Of a stretch of DNA of 64,000 nucleotides, positions 44,409-54,762 are shown piece by piece (position 1 is the stretch's first letter; the number at the start of each line of letters is the position of its first letter). The notes below the pieces were generated by a model. The model ran no database searches, was not told where the DNA came from, and saw nothing but the letters and a program-made list of their open reading frames with translations. The DNA lies in the NCBI RefSeq assembly GCF_003610195.1, contig NZ_RAPO01000003.1:1-64000 (forward strand), in the 5' to 3' direction. The position numbers and the translations under genes are program-made. This DNA is from Halopiger aswanensis (GTDB lineage: Archaea > Halobacteriota > Halobacteria > Halobacteriales > Natrialbaceae).

Positions 44409-44414
44409 TTTATC
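44409..44414 (+). promoter_or_regulatory. TATA-like box of pan
   Basis: TTTATC lies 28 bases before the ATG at 44442, which gives a transcript with a very short leader. It is the clearest box in the 214-base space after pepF. Confidence 0.55.
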
Positions 44415-44441
44415 GCCGGGGACTTATCCGTGTACGTCAAG

Positions 44442-45674
44442 ATGTCTCGAAGCCCCTCTCTTCCCGAACGACCCCATCGCGATATCGACCCCGATCTGCC
44501 CGACGACGAGCGGCTCGAGGCGCTGCGCGATCATTTCGACGATATCGTCGACGTCCACGAACAGCTCTCCGACCAGCTCGACGAGGCCGAGAAGCGCCGC
44601 GAGCAACTCCGCGAGAAAGTCGACCGCGTCGAGCGCGAGAACGAGACGCTCAAGAGTTCCTCGCTGTACATCGCGACCGTCGAGGACGTGATGGCCGACG
44701 ACGAGGTCGTCGTCAAGCAACACGGCAACAATCAGGAGGTCCTCACCGAGGTCTCGCCGCGCGTCGCCGACCGCGTCGAACCCGGCGATCGCGTCGCCGT
44801 CAACGACTCCTTTGCGATCCAGACCGTGCTGGACGCCGAGACCGACGCGCGCGCCCAGTCGATGGAGATCACCGAGAAGCCCGAGGTCGGCTACGAGGAC
44901 ATCGGCGGCATCGACGAGCAGGTCCGCGAGGTCCGCGAAGCCGTCGAGCAGCCCCTCTCCGAGCCCGAAGTCTTCGACGAAGTCGGCATCGAACCGCCCA
45001 GCGGCGTCCTGCTGTACGGCCCGCCGGGCACCGGCAAGACGATGCTCGCGAAGGCCGTCGCCAACAAGACCGACGCCACCTTCATCAAGATGGCCGGCTC
45101 CGAACTCGTCCGCAAGTTCATCGGCGAAGGCTCGCGGCTCGTCCGCGACCTCTTCGAGATGGCCCGCGAGCGCGAGCCCGCCATCATCTTCATCGACGAG
45201 ATCGACGCCATCGCCACGACGCGGTCGGAGTCCAAGACCTCCGGCGACGCCGAGGTCCAGCGCACCATGATGCAACTGCTCTCGGAAATGGACGGCTTCG
45301 AGGCCCGCGGTGAAATCCGTATCATCGCCGCCACCAACCGCTTCGACATGCTCGACCGCGCGATCCTTCGTCCGGGCCGGTTCGACCGCCTCATCGAGGT
45401 CCCCGAACCCGACCGCGACGGCCGCGAGCAGATCCTCGAGATCCACACCCGCGACATGAACATCGCCGATGGGGTCGACTTCGACGCCCTCGCCGACGAT
45501 ACTGAGGGCTACTCCGGGGCCGACATCGAGAGCCTCGCCACCGAGGCCGGCATGTTCGCTATCCGCAACGAGCGCAACGAAGTCACTCACCAGGACTTCG
45601 TCGAGGCCTTAGAGAAGATCGAGAACGACGACTCGAGCGACGTGATCTCTTCGGCCGGGTACTTCTACCAATAA
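44442..45674 (+). CDS. pan: Proteasome-activating nucleotidase (PAN)
   Basis: 410-residue AAA ATPase that unfolds substrates and opens the 20S proteasome. Seen: an N-terminal coiled coil (about 20-75; DQLDEAEKRREQLREKVDRV), an OB domain (about 80-150), Walker A GPPGTGKT, Walker B IIFIDEIDAI, RPGRFDR arginine finger, and a C-terminal HbYX-type tail (FYQ, residues 408-410) that docks in the alpha-ring pockets. Full length. A 9-base-pair hairpin follows the stop after 17 bases as a likely terminator. Confidence 0.97.
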   Translation: MSRSPSLPERPHRDIDPDLPDDERLEALRDHFDDIVDVHEQLSDQLDEAEKRREQLREKVDRVERENETLKSSSLYIATVEDVMADDEVVVKQHGNNQEVLTEVSPRVADRVEPGDRVAVNDSFAIQTVLDAETDARAQSMEITEKPEVGYEDIGGIDEQVREVREAVEQPLSEPEVFDEVGIEPPSGVLLYGPPGTGKTMLAKAVANKTDATFIKMAGSELVRKFIGEGSRLVRDLFEMAREREPAIIFIDEIDAIATTRSESKTSGDAEVQRTMMQLLSEMDGFEARGEIRIIAATNRFDMLDRAILRPGRFDRLIEVPEPDRDGREQILEIHTRDMNIADGVDFDALADDTEGYSGADIESLATEAGMFAIRNERNEVTHQDFVEALEKIENDDSSDVISSAGYFYQ

Positions 45675-45693
45675 GAACGAAGTTTTGCTCTAC

Positions 45694-45714
45694 GGGTGCG
45701 CCTTCGGCGCACCC
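45694..45714 (+). terminator. Hairpin downstream of pan
   Basis: GGGTGCGCC-TTC-GGCGCACCC forms a perfect 9-base-pair stem with a 3-base loop. No T run follows directly, so it may protect the 3' end or pause polymerase rather than terminate by itself. Confidence 0.55.
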
Positions 45715-45984
45715 TCGGCAAAAATCCGATTAAAAGCACTCCTCCTTCCTCTCCGCTCGCTGCGCTCGCTTCGAGTCAGTCGTCGGCCCGCTCGCTCAGC
45801 CTGCGGCTTCGCTCGCGGTCAATTTCGGTGGGATAGCCTGCCCTCCCCCGACTCGCAGCGTCCTCAGTTCTTCGGACACTGCTCGCGGCCACCGTGGTTC
45901 GATCAGGTGGGTTCGGTGTGATCCGTCCCCTTCGAGCCACCCGCGAATCGCAAGCCCTTACGCCGCTCGTCTCCGAACACGGAT
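45715..45984. other. Noncoding gap between pan and pdaD
   Basis: About 270 bases with no convincing gene. The content is the CGCTCGCTGCGCTCGCTTCG-type GC repeat common between haloarchaeal genes. Nothing else is recognised. Confidence 0.5.
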
Positions 45985-46470
45985 ATGACCTCGAGTACGA
46001 TTCGCGTCGTCTGGGGTGTCGCCTCGGCGCCCACGGCGATGGCCTCTTACGACGCCGCGCTGGCGGAAGCGGGCGTCGAGAACTACAATCTCGTTTCCGT
46101 TTCCTCCGTGATCCCGGCGGGTGTCGACGTCGAGGCCGTCGGCACGGCGCCCGACCTCGGTCCCGCTGGCGAGCGCCTGACCGTCGTCGAAGCGCGTGCC
46201 ACGTCCGCAGGACCCGGTCGGGTGAGCGCGGCGCTGGCTTGGTCCCAATCCGTCGACGACGGGCCGGGCCTGTTCTACGAGACGGCCGGTGAAATGGACC
46301 GCGAGGACGTCGAACGACGCGTCCGCGAGGGGCTGGCCGCGGGGCAGGAACTTCGCGACTGGGAGTTTACCGAGCCGCGGGTCGCGGTCGAGAGCGGCCA
46401 GGCCGAGTCCGGAACGTACACGACGGCGCTGGTGCTTGCCGTCTACGGCGAGAGCGAACCGATTCTCTGA
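45985..46470 (+). CDS. pdaD: Pyruvoyl-dependent arginine decarboxylase
   Basis: 161-residue proenzyme that makes agmatine from arginine, needed for the essential agmatidine modification of tRNA-Ile2 in archaea. Seen: WGVASAPTAMASYDAAL near the N-terminus, YNLVSVSSVIPAG with the Ser-Ser self-cleavage site that generates the pyruvoyl group, and a C-terminal beta domain ending TYTTALVLAVYG. Slightly short but complete. ATG at 45985. Monocistronic. Confidence 0.92.
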   Translation: MTSSTIRVVWGVASAPTAMASYDAALAEAGVENYNLVSVSSVIPAGVDVEAVGTAPDLGPAGERLTVVEARATSAGPGRVSAALAWSQSVDDGPGLFYETAGEMDREDVERRVREGLAAGQELRDWEFTEPRVAVESGQAESGTYTTALVLAVYGESEPIL

Positions 46471-46565
46471 CGCGCACGACAGCGCTCGAGACGGATGCGG
46501 AGGAAGACTGTACGAAGCCGAACCCTTTTGATCCGTCGGACCCATGATATCCATACACACTTCTC

Positions 46566-46964
46566 ATGAACGGAAATACGCCGTACGCAGGGTTGCCGGG
46601 AGAGACGGCCGCAGGGCAGCGCGCCGCAGCGGACGTTCCTGACATCTCGAGCGCACAGAAACGGCTGCTCCACCGCGACGTCTCCCGGATTGCGGCCCGC
46701 ACGCGGGAGTTCCTCCCCGACGAGTACGTCGTCGACTCCCAGATCTCGACCGGCGCCACCGGGCCGCAGGTGACCGTTGCCGTTCGCCCTCCGGTCGGCC
46801 ACGCCGTCAGTGCCGGCTTCACGCCGAATTTCGAGGACGACGCGTCCGAAGGCGAGGTTATCGATCCCGACGAACGCGACGAAGTTGCCCGCGGGCTGGC
46901 CGCCAGCGCCGCGCTCCAGATGAAACAGGCGATGAGCAGTAACGTCAAGCCGACCGGGAAGTAG
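46566..46964 (+). CDS. DUF5811-like haloarchaeal protein
   Basis: 132-residue protein of unknown function. Seen: MNGNTPYAGLPG at the N-terminus, a helix SSAQKRLLHRDVSRIAARTREFLPDEY, a beta region, and RDEVARGLAASAALQMKQAM near the C-terminus, ending in a Lys-rich tail. The N-terminal NTPYAGLPG is characteristic of the family (name from memory). It sits between pdaD and a convergent DUF6276-like gene. Cytosolic. Confidence 0.75.
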   Translation: MNGNTPYAGLPGETAAGQRAAADVPDISSAQKRLLHRDVSRIAARTREFLPDEYVVDSQISTGATGPQVTVAVRPPVGHAVSAGFTPNFEDDASEGEVIDPDERDEVARGLAASAALQMKQAMSSNVKPTGK

Positions 46965-47145
46965 ATCGAGAGTCGACCGCGGCGTTGCGGTAGGGTTTAC
47001 GATCGCTGACCCCCTCGTATCGCGATCGGGTCCCCATTTTGCTTCCGACTTCGGTTCCGTCTCTGACTCCAACTCTGACTCCGGTCTCACAGAACGGACC
47101 CTACTCTATGCACCTCGAGTCGAACGACGAGCGACGAGTGCACGT

Positions 47146-47580
47146 TCAGTACAGCAGTTGCTCGAGTTGGTGCTGGCGCCGCTCGAGATCGATCGCTGGC
47201 TCGACTTCGGGATCGGCAACAAGGCGGTCGATCACGAGAAGCGGATCCGTCCCGGCGCGTTCGACCGCGCGGAGCAGCGACTCGATCGCCGAGCGGTTCG
47301 TCGCTAGTGACGAACACAACCCGAGCGCGAGAGCCAGCGGGATCGCTCGCTCGGGTTCAGTTGGGAACGCATCGCTGACACGGCGGAAGTCGGGGTCGTA
47401 CTCATCCGCGTTCGGTTCTTCCGCTCTCGCGGTAGCAACGGACTCGAGCGTAAGACAGTGCGGACAGAACGCGACGGTTCGGGCTTCATCGGGTGCGTAG
47501 TCTCGGTACTCGTCGGGAACCGAAACGCAAAGCATCGACGTCCGACACTCGGGACAGGACTGAGATTGTGAATGGACCAT
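47146..47580 (-). CDS. DUF6276-like zinc-containing protein
   Basis: 144 residues. Seen: two CxxC pairs, CPEC near residue 9 and CPHC near residue 39, forming a probable zinc ribbon, followed by a short helical domain (ALALGLCSSLATNRSAIESLLRAVERAG). The arrangement is that of haloarchaeal DUF6276 proteins (family from memory). Function unknown. The last residues are Gln/Leu-rich. Confidence 0.75.
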   Translation of the reverse strand: MVHSQSQSCPECRTSMLCVSVPDEYRDYAPDEARTVAFCPHCLTLESVATARAEEPNADEYDPDFRRVSDAFPTEPERAIPLALALGLCSSLATNRSAIESLLRAVERAGTDPLLVIDRLVADPEVEPAIDLERRQHQLEQLLY

Positions 47581-47659
47581 CGAAACTGAAAGACAAATTG
47601 ACGGGCGACGAGGGTACTGGGGCGGCGGACGTCCGCTCGTGTGTACTGTGGTGGGAGCG

Positions 47660-48409
47660 TTACTGGTTCGCCGCAGGCGACTGCGCGGCGGTATCGGGCT
47701 GGACGTCCTCGAGTTCGTCCTGTTCTTCTTCGGCTTCCTTCGCCTCAGCTTCCTCGGCTTCCTTACGCTGTTCTTCTTTCTCCTCGGCTTCCTTCTTCTC
47801 CTTGATCTTCTTCAGGCGGAAGGTCTCCTCGCGCTCTTGCTCCTCGAGTTTCTGCTCGATGTACTCCTGGCTGTCGTAGAGTTCGGGCAGGAGCTTGAAC
47901 TCCAGCGCGTTGACGCGGCGCTTGGCCGTCTCGATCTCGCGGAGCATCTTTTTCATCGCCGTCTCGACCTCGGCGGCGAGAATGATGCTCTCGAGGAGGT
48001 CCTCGTAGGCTTCGGCGGCCTCGTCGATGCGGGCCGACGAGCCCATGATCCCGTAGCCGCGCTCGTCGAGACTCTTGGAGACGCGGGAGGATTCGATCTG
48101 CGGGACGACGACGCCCATGATGTTCTTGGACTCGGTGGTGATCTCGGGGTGTTCCTGCAGCGCGGCGGCGGCCCCGCGAACCGCGACGTCGCCCTCCATG
48201 GCCCGTGCCATGTTGATCTTCTTCTGGGCCTGTTCGTAGTCGTCGGCCAGATCACCGCGGACGTCCTGGGCCTTGTCCAGGATGTCCATGAACTCCATGA
48301 TCAGCCCGTCCCGTTTCTTCTCGAGTGTGCCGTGCCCCCGCTCGGAGAGTTCGATGCGGTCCTCGATCTCCATCAGGTTCTTGCGGGTGGGCTTGACGTC
48401 CTTGGCCAT
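47660..48409 (-). CDS. atpD: A-type ATP synthase subunit D
   Basis: 249-residue central-stalk subunit joining the A1 motor to the membrane rotor. Seen: [35 protein letters not shown] (in two parts) near the N-terminus, antiparallel coiled coils, VVVPQIES in the middle, and a charged Glu/Lys tail from about 205 to 249. Normal family layout. It is separated from the rest of the operon (atpB at 49328) by about 920 bases that hold a zinc-ribbon gene and an opposite-strand gene. Confidence 0.95.
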   Translation of the reverse strand: MAKDVKPTRKNLMEIEDRIELSERGHGTLEKKRDGLIMEFMDILDKAQDVRGDLADDYEQAQKKINMARAMEGDVAVRGAAAALQEHPEITTESKNIMGVVVPQIESSRVSKSLDERGYGIMGSSARIDEAAEAYEDLLESIILAAEVETAMKKMLREIETAKRRVNALEFKLLPELYDSQEYIEQKLEEQEREETFRLKKIKEKKEAEEKEEQRKEAEEAEAKEAEEEQDELEDVQPDTAAQSPAANQ

Positions 48410-48562
48410 CTTGGGGGAACCTTGCGCCCCCAGTCGGATAACTGTTTACAGTTTTTTGCGGCGTCGGTCGCGAGAGCGCGTCCGTCGCCGTGCTCGTCCG
48501 GACAACGGCAGCGCCGCCGTCGAACTCGAGGCGGTGTACGAAACCGAGTCTCGACGACCGGC

Positions 48563-48766
48563 TCAGCCCAGGAAAAGGTCGACCATATTCCCCGAGGTCT
48601 GGCCGCGATACAGCTCGGAGTAGCCGCAGTTCGTACAGCTGACGACCATGAACTTGCGGTTCTGGATGTCGAACATCTTCGAGAGACCGGAGCCGGTCGT
48701 TGCGATCTCGTCCATTTCGGTCTCCGTGTGCCCACACTTCGGACAGCCGCGCTCGTCGTCTTTCAT
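48563..48766 (-). CDS. Small zinc-ribbon nucleic-acid-binding-type protein
   Basis: 67-residue protein with two Cys pairs, CPKC near residue 8 and CTNC near residue 44, and GLSKMFDIQNRKFMVVSCTNCGYSELYRG around the second (shown in parts as SKMFDIQNRK and GYSELYRG). This is the zinc-ribbon domain once called DUF2082. It is 153 bases upstream of atpD on the same strand and may share its transcript. Confidence 0.8.
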   Translation of the reverse strand: MKDDERGCPKCGHTETEMDEIATTGSGLSKMFDIQNRKFMVVSCTNCGYSELYRGQTSGNMVDLFLG

Positions 48767-48823
48767 ATCTCGACGTTCGTGTCATTCGATAAAGTCTTTG
48801 TGCTCGAGCGGACAGCGCTAGCT

Positions 48824-49171
48824 ATGTCCGCCGCGTTCGTCGTCCTCATGCTCCTGTTCGCAGTGGCGGTCCCGCTCGTGCTCTGGGTGGCGATCGAGAA
48901 CGAGACGTCGAATACAACGGTCGTCGACCGCGCGGACGCCGAGCGGATCGCGAAAGAACGCGGCGGCCGAGGTGGGTCACGATCGAGCACATCGGCTTCG
49001 GAGCCGACGGCTGACTCAAGCGGGTCCGACCGGGAGCACGCGATCGCGGATCGAGTCGACGACGATCGTGACGAGACTACCGGGTGGGGGAGTCCGTCGG
49101 AACACCGGGGGGACGATTCGTCGTGGGACGTCGACCGGGAGAACGGGACTCGAGACGACCGGCACCGCTAA
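48824..49171 (+). CDS. Single-pass membrane protein with acidic tail, unknown
   Basis: 115 residues: one N-terminal hydrophobic helix (about 4-25, FVVLMLLFAVAVPLVLWVAI) followed by a hydrophilic Ser/Asp/Arg-rich tail that looks disordered. It lies on the opposite strand between atpD-side and atpB-side genes, 57 bases from the zinc-ribbon start. No family recognised. It looks coding by composition, but the low-complexity tail makes the assignment moderate. Confidence 0.5.
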   Translation: MSAAFVVLMLLFAVAVPLVLWVAIENETSNTTVVDRADAERIAKERGGRGGSRSSTSASEPTADSSGSDREHAIADRVDDDRDETTGWGSPSEHRGDDSSWDVDRENGTRDDRHR

Positions 49172-49327
49172 TCTCCGTATCTTTCTCACACGGAAGCGGT
49201 TGTCGTAGACATGCGGGAATTGCATCGCGACGGAGAGCGACCGCTGACTGTTCGACGGTAAACCAAGGAAAAACGGTCGATCGAAAGTGCGATCCGAGAA
49301 TCGGAAGTGGCGAGCGACGAGCCGCGA

Positions 49328-50737
49328 TCAGTCGGCCGTCACTTCGGCCGCTTCGGTTTCGTCCTCGCGGTAGTGCTCCTCGATGAGTTCCTCGTCGATA
49401 CGGTTGAGTTCCGCCTTCGGGAGATCCGACAGCAGGTCCCAGCCGAGCTCGAGGGTGTCCTCGATCGAGCGGTTGGTGTCGTACCCCTGCTGGACGAACT
49501 CTTCCTCGAAGCGGTCGGCGAAGTCGAGGAACTTGTTGTCCCGCTCGGAGAGGGCTTCGCGACCGACGATGTTCACGAGGTCGCGCAGGTCCTCACCCTC
49601 CGCGTACGCGGCGTACATCTGGTCGGAGACGTCGCCGTGGTCCTCGCGGGTCAGGCCCTCGCCGATACCGTCGTCCATCAGCCGGGACAGGCTGGGCAGG
49701 ACGTTGATCGGCGGCTCGATACCCTGGCTGTTTAGGTCCCGATCCATCACGATCTGGCCCTCGGTAATGTAGCCGGTCAGGTCCGGAATCGGGTGGGTGT
49801 CGTCGTCGCCGGGCATCGTCAGGATCGGAATCTGCGTGACTGATCCGTCCTTGCCCTCGATACGACCGGCGCGCTCGTAGAGCTGGGCCAGGTCGGTGTA
49901 CATGTACCCGGGGTAGCCACGGCGACCCGGGACCTCCTCGCGTGCGGCACCGATCTCACGGAGCGCCTCACAGTAGTTGGTCATGTCCGTGAGGATGACC
50001 AGCACGTGGTAGTCCTTCTCGAAGGCCAGGTACTCGGCCGTGGTGAGCGCGAGTCGCGGCGTGACCTGGCGCTCGACGGCCGGGTCGTCCGCGAGGTTCA
50101 TGAAGACGACCGACCGCTCGAGTGCGCCCGTGCGCTCGAAGTCGTCCATGAACTCGTTTGCCTCTTCCTGAGTAATGCCCATCGCGCCGAAGATGACGGC
50201 GAACTCCGAGCCGCCTTCGCCCTCTTCTTCCGGCACGGTCGCCTGTCGCGCGATCTGGAGCGCGAGTTCGTTGTGGGGCAGGCCGGAGCCGGAGAAGATC
50301 GGCAGCTTCTGGCCGCGAACCAGCGTGTTCATGCCGTCGATGGCGGAGACGCCGGTCTGGATGAACTCCTCCGGATACTCCCGCGAGTAGGGGTTGATCG
50401 CCTTCCCGACGATGTCCTGTCGCTTGTCCGGGACGATCTCCGGGCCGCCGTCGATCGGGTTCCCGGAGCCGTCGAGCACCCGCCCGAGCAGATCCTCGGT
50501 GACGGGCATCTTCATCGTCTCGCCCAGGAAGCGCACGGAGGCGTTGCGGTCGATGCCGCCGGTCCCCTCGAACACCTGGATCGAGACGATGCCCTCGCTC
50601 GATTCCAGTACCTGTCCGCGCAGGGTCTCACCCTGCGGCGTTTCGATCTCGACGATCTCGTCGTACCCGACGGGCTCGTCGACCTCGGCGAACACCAGCG
50701 GACCGCTGATTTCCGTGATCGTTTGATATTCTTTCAT
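49328..50737 (-). CDS. atpB: A-type ATP synthase subunit B
   Basis: 469-residue regulatory, non-catalytic nucleotide-binding subunit of the A1 head. Seen: an N-terminal beta barrel ([20 protein letters not shown]), [20 protein letters not shown] (a degenerate P-loop region), [38 protein letters not shown] and a C-terminal helical part with [15 protein letters not shown]. Two bases after atpA, in one operon. Confidence 0.97.
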   Translation of the reverse strand: MKEYQTITEISGPLVFAEVDEPVGYDEIVEIETPQGETLRGQVLESSEGIVSIQVFEGTGGIDRNASVRFLGETMKMPVTEDLLGRVLDGSGNPIDGGPEIVPDKRQDIVGKAINPYSREYPEEFIQTGVSAIDGMNTLVRGQKLPIFSGSGLPHNELALQIARQATVPEEEGEGGSEFAVIFGAMGITQEEANEFMDDFERTGALERSVVFMNLADDPAVERQVTPRLALTTAEYLAFEKDYHVLVILTDMTNYCEALREIGAAREEVPGRRGYPGYMYTDLAQLYERAGRIEGKDGSVTQIPILTMPGDDDTHPIPDLTGYITEGQIVMDRDLNSQGIEPPINVLPSLSRLMDDGIGEGLTREDHGDVSDQMYAAYAEGEDLRDLVNIVGREALSERDNKFLDFADRFEEEFVQQGYDTNRSIEDTLELGWDLLSDLPKAELNRIDEELIEEHYREDETEAAEVTAD

Positions 50738-50739
50738 CG

Positions 50740-52503
<1,764 letters not shown>

Positions 52504-52506
52504 AGT

Positions 52507-52839
52507 TTAGCTCTCTTCGTCCTCTTCCATCAGGTCGATACCGATCGCACGCTTGATCTGGTCGCGCAGTCCGCCGCCACCGGTGCCGCTCCCGATGGTG
52601 ACGACGACCGGTTCGACGCTCGTCTCGACGTTCTGGCGAACGCCTCGAGAGAGGTACTCGAGGTCGTCGTCGTGCATGACGACGATGCCGACGTCGTCAT
52701 CGTTCAGAACGTCCGTGACGGCGTCGTCTAAGTCTGTGCCTTTCTCGTCGTCCGGCACGTTCTCGAAGCGACGGACTCCCGCGAGGCGGAAGCCGGTCGT
52801 AAACTCCGGACTGCCGACGACTGCGATTTCCTGGCTCAT
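52507..52839 (-). CDS. atpF: A-type ATP synthase subunit F
   Basis: 110-residue central-stalk protein with a Rossmann-like fold. Seen: IAVVGSPEFTTGFRLAGVRRF at the N-terminus and VVMHDDDLEYLSRGVRQ in the middle, then VTIGSGTGGGGLRDQIKRAIGID. The ATG overlaps the atpC stop by 4 bases. Confidence 0.95.
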   Translation of the reverse strand: MSQEIAVVGSPEFTTGFRLAGVRRFENVPDDEKGTDLDDAVTDVLNDDDVGIVVMHDDDLEYLSRGVRQNVETSVEPVVVTIGSGTGGGGLRDQIKRAIGIDLMEEDEES

Positions 52840-53885
52840 AGGATCACCAGTTCCTCCTCGATCTCGCTTTCCTCGAGTCCGACCTCGCGGCCCCGCGCGA
52901 TCGCGCGGATGTTCTCGACCTCGCGCTCCTTGGCGAGGATGTACGACAGCACGGCCGACACCGACACCGGGTAGATGCTCGAGAGGGTGTCCGCGTACTC
53001 GAGCAACGCAGCGTCTAGTGCGTGCTCGAACTGGATAAGGCTGTCAGCGTCGCGCAGCCGATCGAGTGCACCCGAGAGTCGATCGCCGTACCGACTGTCG
53101 TCGATGTGGTCGACGAGTTCGTCGTAGTCGGCGACGAGCCGACTCAGCTCCGATTCGTCGAACAACACGCCGCCTGCGATGTAGTAGGCCGCAGGATCGA
53201 GGTCGGCGCCGCTGCGTGCGAGCCGCAGGGCGTTGCGGGCGTTGCGGAAGTCGATCTCGGCTTCCAGAAACTCGACGTACTTCGCTTCCGGCCCCTCCTC
53301 GGGACGACCGAGGTCGTCGAGCAGGTGCTCGTAGAACTCCCGGTCTAAGGCGTTCTCGAGCGGGACGAGTGTGCCGGTCTCCTCGAACTCCTCGAGCCCC
53401 GCCGAGAGCGGCTCGTAGTAGATGGTGTCCGAGAGGAGTTCGACGACGTCTTCGATCTCGTCGACCTCGAGCAGTCGATCGAGCATCGCGTCGTCGAGTT
53501 CGCCGGCACGGATGAGGTCCGTCTGGATCTCCTCCGCGGGCGTGTCGGTGTAGATCCCGCGGATGATCGTCTTGACGTTCCAGACGTCGAACTTCCGGAG
53601 GTACCGGCTGATCAGGTCGTAGAGCCGTCCCTCCGCCCAGTCCAGCAGGTCCTGGAAGTGCTTCGCGAGGTTGCGGTTCAACGCGTACTCGATCAGATCG
53701 ACTCCCGAAAAGCGTGCCCCGAGCTCGTTGATCTCACGTTCGTACTCCGACTCCTCCATGAACCGAGCGATCTCGCTCGGCCCCATTCGGACCAGCTTGC
53801 GGTAATCCTCGTCGTCGAACAGCTTGGCTCGTCGCGACCGAACGCGAGCGTTGACGTACTCCGTGTTCGAGGCACCGAGGCTCAT
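52836..53885 (-). CDS. atpC: A-type ATP synthase subunit C
   Basis: 349-residue central-stalk subunit (d/AC39-like) linking the rotor ring to the A1 shaft. Seen: an all-helical protein of three repeated V-ATPase-C modules; NTEYVNARVRSRRAKLFDDEDYRKLVRMG at the N-terminus, FDVWNVKTIIRGIYTD, and IYPVSVSAVLSYILAKEREVENIRAIARGR at the end. It overlaps atpE and atpF by 4 bases each. Confidence 0.95.
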   Translation of the reverse strand: MSLGASNTEYVNARVRSRRAKLFDDEDYRKLVRMGPSEIARFMEESEYEREINELGARFSGVDLIEYALNRNLAKHFQDLLDWAEGRLYDLISRYLRKFDVWNVKTIIRGIYTDTPAEEIQTDLIRAGELDDAMLDRLLEVDEIEDVVELLSDTIYYEPLSAGLEEFEETGTLVPLENALDREFYEHLLDDLGRPEEGPEAKYVEFLEAEIDFRNARNALRLARSGADLDPAAYYIAGGVLFDESELSRLVADYDELVDHIDDSRYGDRLSGALDRLRDADSLIQFEHALDAALLEYADTLSSIYPVSVSAVLSYILAKEREVENIRAIARGREVGLEESEIEEELVIL

Positions 53886-54463
53886 TGTTCGAAGAGTCGG
53901 TTGCTGATCTCCTGGAGGTTATCTTCCCAGACGTCCTCGAGCACCGAGTCGAAGGTGTTGTTGACCCGGACGCGGGACTGGTCGCTCTCGACGACGACGC
54001 CGCCGAGGCAGTCGTACTCGCCGGCGTACTCGTAGCCGTCGTAGTCCTCGAGGATCGACTCGATCAGTTCCTGGTCGTCCTCGCGACCGTAGACGTTGAC
54101 GTCGTCGCCCGCGTCGAACTCGGTACCGGCGGCCTCGAGCAGGTCGCGAGTGAGCTCCTCACGGGAGTCTCCGTCGAGCGAGGCGAGTTCCTCCTCGACC
54201 TGCTCGCGGACCTCGCCGAGGACGTCTCGGCGCGCCTCCAGGCGCTTCTGTTTCGCCTCCAGCTTCGCGCTGGAGAGGCGCTGTTCGCGCAGTTGGTCGA
54301 TCTCGCGGTCGACCTCCCGCTCGGCCTCCTCGAGGGTCGCCTCGGCGTCCGCCTCGGCGGCCGACTCGATCTCGTCGGCTCGAGACTCGCCCTCGGCACG
54401 GATTTCCTCCGCACGCGCGTGGGCCTCTTCCCGAATGTCTTCAACGACTGTGTCCAAACTCAT
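53882..54463 (-). CDS. atpE: A-type ATP synthase subunit E
   Basis: 193-residue peripheral-stalk subunit: a long N-terminal coiled coil rich in Ala/Glu/Arg (IREEAHARAEEIRAEGESRAD), and a C-terminal alpha/beta domain with VNVYGREDDQELIESIL and CLGGVVVESDQSRVRVNNTFDSVL. Its stop overlaps the atpC start. It is 23 bases after atpK. Confidence 0.94.
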   Translation of the reverse strand: MSLDTVVEDIREEAHARAEEIRAEGESRADEIESAAEADAEATLEEAEREVDREIDQLREQRLSSAKLEAKQKRLEARRDVLGEVREQVEEELASLDGDSREELTRDLLEAAGTEFDAGDDVNVYGREDDQELIESILEDYDGYEYAGEYDCLGGVVVESDQSRVRVNNTFDSVLEDVWEDNLQEISNRLFEQ

Positions 54464-54486
54464 TGGTGAAAGAAACGGGAAAGGGG

Positions 54487-54759
54487 TTATCCGACGATGA
54501 AGACGACGACCAGAGCCAGGATCACGAGCGTCTCAGGCAGGACGGTCATGATCAGCCCGGGAACGAACAGGTCGTCGTCCTCGGCCAGTGCACCGACGGC
54601 AGCCGCACCGATACCGCGCTCGGCGTAACCCGATGCGAGCGCAGCGAGACCGACCGCGATCGCAGCGGCACCCGCGTCGTTCAGGAACGGCGCGGCTTCG
54701 CCGGCGGTTTCTCCGTTCTGCAGTACAACTTCCGTGAACGCTGTCAGTGGTTCCATCAT
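54487..54759 (-). CDS. atpK: A-type ATP synthase membrane rotor subunit K (proteolipid)
   Basis: 90-residue c-type proteolipid with two hydrophobic hairpin helices (about 29-48 and 64-90). Seen: AAAIAVGLAALASGYAERGIGAAAVGAL in the first and GLIMTVLPETLVILALVV in the second, with the ion-binding Glu in LPETL. The pair of adjacent Met codons leaves the first residue uncertain. It lies 3 bases after atpI. Confidence 0.94.
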   Translation of the reverse strand: MMEPLTAFTEVVLQNGETAGEAAPFLNDAGAAAIAVGLAALASGYAERGIGAAAVGALAEDDDLFVPGLIMTVLPETLVILALVVVFIVG

Positions 54760-54762
54760 TGG

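Noticed and set aside
45715-45984. GCTCGCTGCGCTCGC-type GC repeats as a possible regulatory RNA
   Set aside because: Such GC-rich words are common between haloarchaeal genes and form no single clear structure beyond the hairpin already listed.
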